A stretch of DNA of 64,000 nt from Aquatica leii (taxonomy: Eukaryota; Arthropoda; Insecta; Coleoptera; Lampyridae): positions 86,553,912 to 86,617,911 of the forward strand of contig CM069436.1 in assembly GCA_035610365.1 (NCBI GenBank), given 5' to 3'. A program made the translations under genes and the position numbers. Under the pieces are notes generated by a model that was not told where the DNA came from, made no database searches, and saw only the letters and a list, made by a program, of their open reading frames with translations. How positions within the stretch are numbered: the first letter of the stretch is position 1; every line of letters begins with the position of its first letter. Positions 54,890-64,000 of the stretch are shown here, one piece after another.

Positions 54890-57800
54890 GCGTAGTAGTT
54901 GTTCCTTTCTACGATACTTTACACCCTTACCTCCACAAGGTTAAAGATGGGCAACAAAGCGCAGCCAATAAGTCCACCGTTTGGGAAATTAGATCTCGTG
55001 CATGGCTAAAAGAGTAGCGTCAAGTACAATCTTTTTTCAGACGACAGTCTACGAGAGTCGCGTTCAACCTCGTCTACTCCATCAACTTCTTTCATGGAGG
55101 TTAAATCCGCGTCGTCGTGAAGATGACGACGTTGTCCTCATCTCTGATGAATCCTTACCTGACAACATCAAAGAGTCTTTAGATACTGACGTCACGCGCC
55201 TTACAAAACTAATATCTGCTCTATAATTAACCTTTCAAAGCAATCAGAAATGATTGACTGATCTGAGCAAACGATCTTAACAAAAGTTCCCACGGCCGTC
55301 CTTGATAAAGCGGTCTGATCGTCAAACCGCAAGATAAATCCTTACCTCGTGTTTCTATCCTCGACGATCCTACAAACCTGTCTTCTGAGCAGGTTAAGGA
55401 GGCACACCAAAATTTCGACTATGCTTCTGATGAGATCCTATATTTTGCCAATGAGAAAATAAAACTTCTTTTCCGCTTTGGTCCTCGGGACAGAGCTAAC
55501 GGTCACTGGATTCTTGAAGTCCCACCAGAAGGCCGAAAATTCTTTTTGGCATCACGTCGCGTTTACGTCGCCTGGAATGCGTGTAGTGTCAATGACCATA
55601 TCCGTGTTAAACGTTGCTTTAATTGTCAGAAGTTTGGCCATCATTCAAACAACTGTAAAAGTGAAATACAGTGCAGTCATTGTGGTGAAAAGCACGAAAG
55701 TATGACTGTACTCGTTTTGGCCATAAAGGTAAAGTCATTAGACATAGAACCTCATCCAATACCTGCCCAGCATATATGAAACGGCTCGACTCCAAAATAG
55801 CAAACACTAATTATGAACAATAAGGACACTCAATTAACTTTAAGGTTTGCGCAAGTGAATCTTCGCAATTCGCGAGTTGCGACCTTTGAAGCTATGAGTT
55901 TTCCTTCGACAATGACATTGACATCTTACTGATACAAGAGCCATCCGTGTTTAATTCTGGTTCAAGGTGCAAACTTGCTGGTGTGGCTGCACCCTTTATC
56001 AGGATGTTCGCATCCTCTTTCATGCGGTACTACTCGGCTATTGTTTTCAATATGTCGAAGTCCGTCGGAGTGGTTACACTCAGTCATTTAACGAATAACT
56101 GCACTGTAGTATCTATGATTACGGTTGGAAACACCTCCTTGGCAATCGTCGACGTTTATTAGCCGCCGAGTAAAGATATACGCATTCATCTTTAACACCT
56201 TGATAAAATTTTTGATGAACTAAGAGACGTTGCTATTATACTAACAGGTGAATTCAATTCGAAATCCCCGCTTTGCCACTTCCTGGTAACCGACAAGGGC
56301 GGACGCTGCGTGGAGAACCTCGTTAGTGAACGTGACCTCTACTTGGTCAACAAACCTCACCAACCTTTCACTTTCTCTAGCCACTTAGACTCGACAAACA
56401 TCGACGTCACTTTGACGTCCCCTTCTGTTGCCAGAAAAATACTAAACTGGCGTGTTCCAGATGTTATTGAAAGCGACCACCAACTGATACGCTTTGATTT
56501 AACCGTCAAAGCTCCCCATCTAGAACCTGTCTCTAAGAGAATCCTTAATTATAAACGCATAGATTTCGTTCGCTTAAATATAGCAATCGCGAGTTCTATT
56601 CCTGCTTATCTTCCACGGGGTGATTTTTGCTACGATCCTAGATCTGTACACCTCATCATTGATAAGTTAACCAAGCTGATGCTCGATTCTTGCCAACGTA
56701 GCTTAAAGCGCATACCCATAACCTCTAGAGCCGGTGTTTTGCGGTAGAGTCCTAAGTTAGAGAGATACAAGGCCGTGCTTCACCGGTACAAACTAGCAGT
56801 AAAGAAAGCAAAGCATAGCTCCTGGCAAAGATTCGTTGAGAGCTTACAGATTGTCCTCTGGTAACTTTTTATTCATCTAACCATGCTTGAATGTCCGAGA
56901 CGGTTATCTCAGAATACAAGACGATTTAAAGCGACAACAGATAGCCTTTTGCATGCTCAAATAAGATCCCGCATTAATTTGCAAATAAGATCCCAACAGT
57001 ACTGGATGGTCACTATCGACGATATATCCGCGGTGGCGTCTTCCGGACGAGACGGAATATACTGTAATGTCTTACGTGTAATTGTACAAGATTCTCTCTT
57101 CTACGATCGTTTATTTGTTCAAACCATGCATTAAATGTGATTATTTGTCTACCATCTGGAATGCTGGTAAATTCATCATCATTCCTAAACCTGGAAAGAA
57201 GGATCTCGTAAATCCCAACTCGTACCGTCCGATAACTTTATCAGCAGAACTTGGGAAACTTTTTGAACGTATGCTTCTTGAAAAGATTCTTTTCTATCCC
57301 AGTCAATATGACTTCTTTCCAGGCAAAATGATGACTGACGCCGCATGTAGATTAATGACCAATGTGCGACCAAACGTCTCCAAGCACAGAATTGGAATTT
57401 TATTGACATATCTGGAGCGTTCAACAACGTATGGTGGCCCTCAATAATAGAAACTCTCGTCATAGATATTTATCGAACAGATTGATAACTCATTTCTCGA
57501 ACGCATCCCGTTCGGTTTATGCCAAACGACTGACGAAGAAGCGTCCACAAGGCTAGGTTTTCGGAACGACCTTGTGGAATCTGGTTGTAAAAACGACTTG
57601 CTTAGCACAGAACTACGAGCAGACTGCGACATTTTCGCATACGCGGATGACATCACTGTCACGGTGTCCGCAATTTCTATACGAAACTTAGATGCAAATT
57701 CAACACGTGCCTAAACATAAACGTAACGTAAAGTTTTTGAATTCAAGTACCTCGGACTTTTGCTTGACGACAGATTGAATTTTGTAAAACATTGCGCATT

Positions 57801-58420
57801 CTTGCTTAAAAAGTGTAAGAGCGTCTACACAAAAAGTCTCTTGCGAATAACTTTTAACAGTGTATTTATACCCATGCTCACTTATGGCTTAAACATGTAG
57901 TACCACACACTTCGACATTTCCACGTAGCCAGGAAACTGGCCTCGTTTCAATCCCTATTCCTTATAGAACTATCCTCGGGCTTATCGCACGGTTCCCAGA
58001 GACAATCTGTGTCATGTTCAATCGCTCACGGACTTTCCAACCTTGTCAGCGGCTAAGCGTCACTTAAAGGTCTTGATGTTGGGTCGATTGCAGCAGCGCT
58101 GTGGAACACTTCCCAGAAACGTAACGCCTACTCCCTTATCCCGCATATCCTAGCCTGGACCAGAGTGCCCACATCCCTGGACGAGAGGCAGTACAAATTC
58201 TTTCTTCACACGGCGAATTTCTTTGTCACTTAAAACGTATTAGCGTTTTGGATGACGACAGCTTACCGTTTTGTTTCTTTTCTGACACCCCAGCACATTG
58301 GATTCTCGCTTGTCGCGAATTCGATGACTTTTGGGGTGACCTGAACTTTTTAATAAAGTTAAACATGGTGACAAATTCCTAACTACTGTGAAAACAACGC
58401 GGAAAGTGTAATTAAACTTC
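54890..58420 (+). mobile_element. R1-like non-LTR retrotransposon (broken)
   Basis: ORF1-like text ends in CCHC knuckles at 55607-55690 (VKRCFNCQKFGHHSNNCKSE, IQCSHCGEKHES). An apurinic endonuclease follows (about 55850-56500: VVALSHLTNNCTVVSM-type text, ILTGEFNSKSPLCHF, TNIDVTLTS, IESDHQLIRFDL, where the family has GDfNAks..w, lDlT and sDH). RT follows at 57130-57670 (WNAGKFIIIPKPGKKDLV, NSYRPITLSAELGKLFERML, ISGAFNNVWWP with a frame change, PQGSV, FAYADDITV). The C-terminal part (57760-58350) has FKYLGLLLDDRLNF and the zinc region (FFSDTPAHWILACREFDDFW). The motif set and order fit the R1 clade. Many stops and frameshifts. Confidence 0.85.
56310..56747 (+). pseudogene. Endonuclease C-terminal part of the R1-like LINE
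   Basis: An open frame of 145 codons: NLVSERDLYLVNKPHQPFTF, TNIDVTLTSPSVARKILNWR, VIESDHQLIRFDLTVK. The SDH motif holds the last catalytic residues of APE-type endonucleases, which nick target DNA to prime reverse transcription. The frame stops at 56745 before the RT. Confidence 0.8.
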
Positions 58421-58449
58421 GGAAAAACTGAAGTCTATTGATTCTAAAA

Positions 58450-60622
58450 GTTCAAAGTCTATTATACGATATACCTGATGAAACTGACATCGAACCGCAG
58501 TAAACCTCCTCTGGCACACACAGAGAATGTAGGGAGTAACATGATATCTTCTCTAGATATTATAGAACGGTCCTCAGGATTAGCCCAGGCAAATGTGGAT
58601 GGGGATGACAGATTCAACAAAGGTGCTCTCTTTACATATTTTACTTCAAGTTCATCTAGCTCATTAATGCCTATTATCTGTCCGACGTAGTACAGTTTTT
58701 TTTTGTGGCAAAAAGTACTAATACCCAACCGTTTATGGAAGCATCTGTTTTAGTTTTTTGCAGGTGTTCCACATATTCGACTGATATTCAACATCCTCAT
58801 CCCCAAAATCTTCATCACTGTTGTTGTCATTACATATTTCGTCTATAGTCGTTTCATCTTCATCTTCGGAAATTTGACGGGGTCTTTTATCTGGTATTCT
58901 TACCTTTTTAGCTGATAAAGTTTTAGCATTCTTTTCTTTTATGCGATCTAGCATTTCTTCTGCAGTGATAACTTCAGCACCAGTTTGATTTTGTAGTTCT
59001 ACGGGTTTCACTTGCTTCACAGTTTTAATCAATAGTTCTTCAAAACTACATGATGGACCGGGAAGACAGTCTTGCTGGTCTGTGGACGGACCTGATAGAT
59101 GTTCGCGACTAAATCGCTGATGTTTTTCCCATCTTTGATAGACCAGAGGATCAAATTGTTCTTTTGTAATCACGTCTTTATTAAACGGGAATATACCACC
59201 CTTTTTAAAACCACTGCATATCGTTTCAAGCTTCAAATGTTTGAAAATTTGGCCGACCAATTTGCTAAATATCTTTTTTGGGATCTTCTGGCCTTCATGA
59301 GTTTTCTGCCGCAGTGTGAGGCTATAGTCCGACTTGGTTTTAATTGACTTGAATACACTCAAGTCTGGCGGTAATCAGTCGGGTGTCTACGTGGGACACG
59401 TGCCCATCGTATACCAGTAGAACTAGTCTTCTAGGTCCAAATGCTTCTAGCAATGTTTTTTCAAAATACCTGAAAAACTTCGGACTCCATTCACATATTA
59501 GCGTAAGCCGCATAGGTTATGCCAGGATAGCGTTCATCCGGAGATGCTACCAACTCATATTTTATCCTTTGAAAACTATCAAAAGCGGAGCTTTATACCC
59601 AGCAGCATTCACAGCTACCAAAACAGTCATATTTTCGCGGCCGCTACCAGTTGTTGTTCTAGACAACCACTTTTGTTTGGTTGGTCAAGCGAAAAATTAG
59701 TTTCGTCGAGGTTCCAGATCTGTTCAGACTTCTCTCGAGGGTCCAAGTCATCTAGTTACTTTTGAAGAATTTCAAAATAATCATTGATGGTAAAAGGATC
59801 CATACATTTTTTTCTTGCGAATTCGACTGATTGTGGTTTCTTGACGAAGAGGTTGTTGGGTTTACGGAATCCCAAAAACCAATCTTCACCCCGGCTTTCC
59901 CCCTTTAAACGGGTTTAGTAGCCCGTTTTTAACGTAATCTTGAACTAAGTTGAGGAGTTCAAATCTACTAAACCCCAACCCAATTTTTCCATGGCGACGA
60001 TGTTACGTGCTAACTTCTTTTCTTCAGATAGTGGTATGGCAGTACTTCTGCCCATTGTTGTGCTTTTTGTACCACGAAGACGTCTACGATGGTAATTGGT
60101 TGTCATCTGAGGTATATTCAACTCATTTTTCACGCCTTCAACAGCTTGTTTCAACATGCTTTTAGTATAGGACGTAGCCCGGTCTGATTTACGTTTGTAA
60201 AATCGAACCATGGTTCCTAGAAATTAAATAAAATGAAAGTGTTAAAAAAAGTGAATCGCAAAAAGCCACATGGGGCAAGTGTGTAGTTTGCACTTACCCC
60301 GGATGTTTAGTACACACTTGCCTCGATGTTTATTTGAACGGGGTAATTGTTTAGTAGATATCTGGAATTTTTTCGTTAATATTCAAACAAAATACATACG
60401 AAATTATTGACTTCCTTACCTGTACTATACTTTCTTCGATTCAGATAGTTTTGATTCTAATTTTCCACTTGGATGACACTGGATTTAAAAAAAACCTTCT
60501 GCACTGCAGATTTTTTTTGGTTAGGTGACAAGGGGGAGGTTACTATAACGTGTATACATAGATGGCGCAACGTCAACCAATTTAAAATAAATTTTACAAC
60601 CTAAATACACACTTACCCCACT
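58450..60622 (-). mobile_element. Second pogo/Tigger-type transposon (broken, left end lost)
   Basis: The right end (minus-strand 5' end) is tggggtaagtgtgtatttag reading from 60622, with a related ggggcaagtgtgtag / cacttaccccgg pair at 60272-60300, as in many pogo-type ends. The left end shows no matching repeat and seems truncated where it meets the R1-like LINE. The gene inside is a broken pogo transposase. Confidence 0.65.
58462..60211 (-). pseudogene. pogo-family transposase (broken)
   Basis: Start at 60211: MVRFYKRKSDRATSYTKSML, a pipsqueak-type helix-turn-helix, then LSEEKKLARNIVAMEKLGWG. Shifted frames follow at 59930-59380: FKGGKAGVKIGFW-like, then TGSGRENMTVLVAVNAAGYK, PLLIVFKG and a catalytic YDGHVSHVDTRLI near 59390. 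59362-58733 holds the last part (HLKLETICSGFKKGGIFPFN) and an acidic, Lys-rich tail (SEDEDETTIDEICNDNNSDE). 58728-58462 adds KLYYVGQIIGINELDELEVK, FAWANPEDRSIISREDIM, LRFDVSF, a C-terminal domain seen in some pogo proteins. No PHD finger is seen, unlike the copy at 25-27 kb. Confidence 0.8.
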
Positions 60623-60639
60623 CGACCTTATAGACTTTT

Positions 60640-60905
60640 TGCAAAGAGAGGCTAGAGCATTTATTAGAAATAGTTTTGTTAGTTTATTTCAATTACCTAC
60701 CTGGCATTAAAAAAAAAGGGATCAAACCCAGAGTGTGCCTACTGCGAAGAGATAGACGACGCCTCGGTACTTTATCCAGCAAAACGTTAATAGAATCTAA
60801 CGACAAAGTATTGAGACAGGCGTGTTGCAATTTGCCCACAGTGCCAACCCAACAGTGTTCCAATCCGCCGAGAATCTGCTGCAGTTTCAATTATTATTTT
60901 AACGT
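60640..60905 (+). pseudogene. LINE C-terminal zinc-region fragment
   Basis: In one frame: NPECAYCEEIDDASVLYPAK, then a stop, and ENLLQFQLLF in another frame. The C-x2-C..DD pattern resembles the C-terminal CCHC-like region of R1/Jockey-type LINEs. It lies just outside the pogo right end. It is not a continuation of the R1-like copy at 54.9-58.4 kb, which has its own version of this region. Confidence 0.45.
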
Positions 60906-60979
60906 TTTGTTGTTTTCATTTGCATCTATTATTTGTTTATTATTATAAATCAACATAAATAAGCACCTGCTTTACATGT

Positions 60980-60985
60980 TTTATT
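60980..60985 (-). terminator. Possible polyadenylation signal of TMEM201
   Basis: TTTATT on the plus strand (AATAAA on the minus strand), about 130 bases beyond the TMEM201 stop. Confidence 0.4.
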
Positions 60986-61114
60986 GTGGCAGTGTTAATC
61001 TCATATGTACATAGAATTAAAAATTATTCGCTTAAAATTAGATTACAGTTTAAACTTAAATTTAACATAACAATTATATACAAAATATCACAAAAACAAC
61101 TTAAACAAGAAACA

Positions 61115-63330
61115 CTATTTCTTATGCAACGATTCGCTTTCTAATAGATTCGATAATTTTTGAAAATTAAAATCTCCGTTACGGTTCATCAGCTTATCGT
61201 TATAAGTATCAAAAGTATTGGTGGAAAGACTTTGACTTGGAAATATTTCATACACGTTGCTTGATTGTACGAAATTTGGAGTTAAGTAAACTAACTGTTC
61301 GTTATTTAATAATGGTCGAAAAGCCGTGTTATAATTTAAATTGTTTTCGTATGGAAATCTAGGACAACACAAGCTAATATGTTTGCCAAACATAGAGGTT
61401 GATTGTAAATTAAACATAGATTCCGGAAAAAGCGACTGACAACCAAGACTGTCAAAAAATGAATTCGGAGACTGTGTAGCAAACCGATTTGGTTCAATGC
61501 AATTACATTGGTTAAAACCAGAATTTTTCGACAAAGAAGTTGGAGAAATATTCTGCAATTTAGCTGGAGATAATACAGGTTTCGGTCGAGCTTGGTTCGG
61601 ATTTACAAGAGGAGTTTTGAAAATTGTTTTTTTAGCTGCTTGAGGGCCTATATGTAATTTATTTAAACTTACATCTAAATCGATATTATTATTACGTTTA
61701 GTACTTAAACTAGAATAAGATTTCTCAGTGGCAGTTGTATTATCACAGAAATGTTTTTGCGTTTTACGTTGTGACGAATTATAGTCAAAAACTGGTTTGA
61801 CCGTGTCCATCTTAAAAGGTACACTCGACTCTGTATTAAAACAGTCGACCACATCCTCGTCAGATACATCTCCAATCACTTCATGTTTTTGTACTTTTGT
61901 CTGAATTCGTTTTTTCTTCATTCTAATTTTTTTAGGTTGATTTTTCAACAACATCAGACATATGATTAAAGCCGTAGATCCTATTTGTAACCTATCAAGA
62001 TAACCATTGAGAAACTTAAAGTTACCAATTTCTGAACATAAAAGCTGAATCCACACTAACAACAAAATAATATTTTTCTTAAAACTCGTACCATTAACAA
62101 ACAACCAAATTAATTGAAGCAAGGTCCCGACAAAATACAGCAAAACAGAGCTACCTGTACTAATATTAAACGATAATAAACTTATTAAATAATTGAAATA
62201 ATGCAACAACTCTATACACGTAACTTCAGTTACAGCAAAAAAGTCTTTAACAAAACCTGAATTTAAAAGTGTCGAAATATGTGTTTCGAGAACGTGCATT
62301 GGAGACGTAAAACCAGCATTGCACAAAAAATGATTCCAAAGGTTATGAAACCTATTTGTAATCGAAGAATACACATTCTGCAAATGTGTATAGTACACCG
62401 ACACTTGTTTAGGTATTATTTCGCTTAAATTAAAAAATTCAAGTTGCGTTAAGAGGTGTGTTACATTTAAACAAGCAAAAAAAATTATGGTGTAAAATAG
62501 AACGTTTTTTAGAAGGGATCTCTTGGTCCTTTTTGAGATTCCGTTACTAGACGTGGTTAAATCCATAAACGAGATTCCTTTTTGACCTAAGCGTGATATT
62601 TTAATACCGAGGCGTACATTTTGCTTTTGAATTGTTTTCTTTACGATATTTTCGCATTTTTCACATAATTTGTATGCTTTATCCAATTGTTTTCTAAAAA
62701 AAGAAAAGGTTTTTTTTATTATAAAAAAAAATAAAGTAAACTCTTCGATAAGAGCCCACCCAGAAAAGTAATTTTAAGCAGCTGTCACATTTACTGTTAA
62801 CAAATAAACTTACTCAAAATGTTCAATTTCAACATCAAAGTTTTGTTCATTAAGAGGAATAAAATTAGCTAATTGAAAAACTCGAAGTTGTTGATTATTG
62901 TTGCAAATACGGCATAATCCATTAGATGTAACAGTTTTATTTTGATTTTGAGATACCTCCACAGTTTTATTTAAACCCACATCATACTGGGCTGGTAACG
63001 TACGGTTGTAATCACCGTCCTAAAATAACTTAATACACCGCCTACAGTTTTATCATTCAAACTTACTGAATTAAAGCCGTTATACTGTAAACACGAAGGA
63101 CATTCAAAAGAATTTTGGTTGTTGTAAGGTACTTTGGTCCATTGGTTGCAAAACCAGCAATTTACTTTAATGCTAAAGTTCCTTCTAAAAATTTATTGGT
63201 ACTTTTGGAGCCAGGTAGATGTAGGTTCTTACCGTATAAGTTTATAAACGTTGATACCGGTTAGTATTATTAAACAAACTAGAGAAATTACCGGACAAAT
63301 CCAAACTAAGTTTGATGTAATATTATACAT
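61115..63330 (-). CDS. TMEM201: TMEM201/SAMP1 (Ima1-type) inner nuclear membrane protein
   Basis: Four exons: 63330-63233 (ATG, MYNITSNLVWICPVISLVCL, a membrane segment), 63184-63067, 63019-62814, 62693-61115 (TAG). Phases fit at all joins and the protein is about 666 aa. SAMP1 spans the inner nuclear membrane, links to LINC complexes and lamins, and helps position nuclei. Exons 2 to 4 encode the N-terminal zinc-binding Ima1 domain with four CxxC pairs: VNCWFCNQWTKVPY, FECPSCLQYNGF, GLCRICNNNQ, and KLCEKCENIVKKT. Four or more further hydrophobic segments follow (for example NVLFYTIIFFACLNVTHLL, GSTALIICLMLL), then a long Ser/Asn-rich tail that looks disordered. Exon 4 starts at HFEKQLDKAYKLC. 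Its promoter is shared or adjoining with YEATS4. Confidence 0.92.
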
Positions 63331-63654
63331 AGTTTTTGTTTAATTAAGTGAACAATGCATACCGGTTTATAACCTATTTATCACACCATGCCATCAAAAT
63401 CTCAACCGTCTTTTAACAGTTACATTATACCTACAACATTACTACTAGAACTATAGATAATTGATATACAAATATAAACACAGGAGGATTACAACTAAAC
63501 AAATTGCTGATTTATGTAAATAATTTAACAAGTTTAATACAAATAACGATTTATAAATTAAGAATGTTGATAAAAGTATATAAACATAAGTTCAATTGAC
63601 CTACAATTATTTTTGAGGTTAGATCTTCACAACAAATCACAATTTAAATAAAAA
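63331..63654. promoter_or_regulatory. Divergent promoter region between TMEM201 and YEATS4
   Basis: 324 bp separate the two start codons on opposite strands. It is AT-rich with no clear TATA box placed for either gene. Both genes encode nuclear proteins, so a shared bidirectional promoter is plausible, but there is no direct sign of it. Confidence 0.6.
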
Positions 63655-64000
63655 ATGAGTTTACCAACAGACTTCGGTCCCGATTCCGGGGGACGAATAA
63701 AAGTTAGTTTCTTATTTAAAAAAAATTGTTTTATAACTTTAAGTTATAGGGAGTATGTATCGTAAAACCTATTGTATATGGAAATATAGCAAGGTACTTC
63801 GGTAAGAAACGTGAAGAAGATGGGCATACGCATCAGTGGACTGTGTACGTAAAACCATATTTCAATGAAGATATGTCTGCGTTTATTAAAAAGGTTCATT
63901 TCAAATTACACGAAAGTTACACAAACCAAAACCGAATAGTCGTTAAACCACCTTATGAAATAAGTGAAACGGGTTGGGGAGAATTTGAAATTGTTATTAA
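63655..64000 (+). CDS. YEATS4: YEATS domain-containing protein 4 (GAS41), 5' part
   Basis: Exon 1 is 63655-63702 ([16 protein letters not shown]), donor gttagt. Exon 2 starts at 63750 after ttatag and runs past the window end. Joined, it reads [89 protein letters not shown], the YEATS fold. YEATS4 is a shared subunit of the TIP60/NuA4 and SRCAP chromatin complexes and binds acylated lysine (for example acetylated H3K27 or H3K14) to guide H2A.Z deposition. The motif [11 protein letters not shown] and the loop [10 protein letters not shown] contain the aromatic residues of the acyl-lysine cage. Similarity is high, so this is the most certain gene of the window. Confidence 0.97.

Noticed and set aside
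60640-60905. Continuation of the R1-like LINE beyond the pogo element
   Set aside because: The R1-like copy already shows its own C-terminal zinc region near 58270, so this second one must come from another LINE.

Overview
The window looks like nuclear DNA of an insect, possibly a beetle (a guess from transposon flavour, not proven). It is AT-rich, its genes have introns with GT/AG splice sites, and transposable elements (TEs) fill most of the space between and inside the genes. No rRNA, convincing tRNA, CRISPR or bacterial feature was seen.

Five host genes can be read by joining exons. (1) A K+-dependent Na+/Ca2+ exchanger (SLC24/NCKX family, + strand): exons at 2640-3092 and 18432-19753, split by a 15.3 kb intron full of transposons; its first exon(s) were not found. 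(2) A CtIP/Sae2-type DNA-end resection factor (- strand, 34038-35223, four exons, about 335 aa). (3) CFAP107, a ciliary microtubule inner protein (+ strand, 52743-53421, four exons, 174 aa), followed by an unexplained Cys/Pro-rich exon. (4) TMEM201/SAMP1, an inner nuclear membrane protein (- strand, 61115-63330, four exons, about 666 aa). (5) YEATS4/GAS41, a histone acyl-lysine reader (+ strand, from 63655, cut by the window end). TMEM201 and YEATS4 start head to head, 324 bp apart.

The rest is a record of transposition. 0.06-2.2 kb: short repeats and a Jockey-like LINE fragment. 4.75-8.78 kb: an unusual DNA transposon with inverted ends, 255-bp tandem repeats and a likely 9-bp target duplication. 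9.5-12.5 kb: a decayed Ty1/copia element. 14.0-16.95 kb: a young copia with identical LTRs and a large internal deletion. 20.5-24.0 kb: a Penelope-like element split by a 2.5 kb insert. 24.8-27.4 kb: a pogo element with a PHD finger. 30-33.6 kb: hAT and Tc1/mariner relics. 38.8-42.5 kb and 45.8-50.4 kb: two damaged copies of one Ty3/gypsy family whose polyprotein ends in a macro-domain-like module. The second gypsy copy lies inside a ZMYM1-like hAT (44.0-51.3 kb), which also carries a foldback element with a hammerhead-like core. 54.4-61 kb: R1-like LINE and other LINE pieces plus a second pogo element.

All TE reading frames are broken by stops, frameshifts or deletions, so they are genomic relics. 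The host exons have intact frames and matching splice phases. Multi-exon models were joined by eye and need transcript support.
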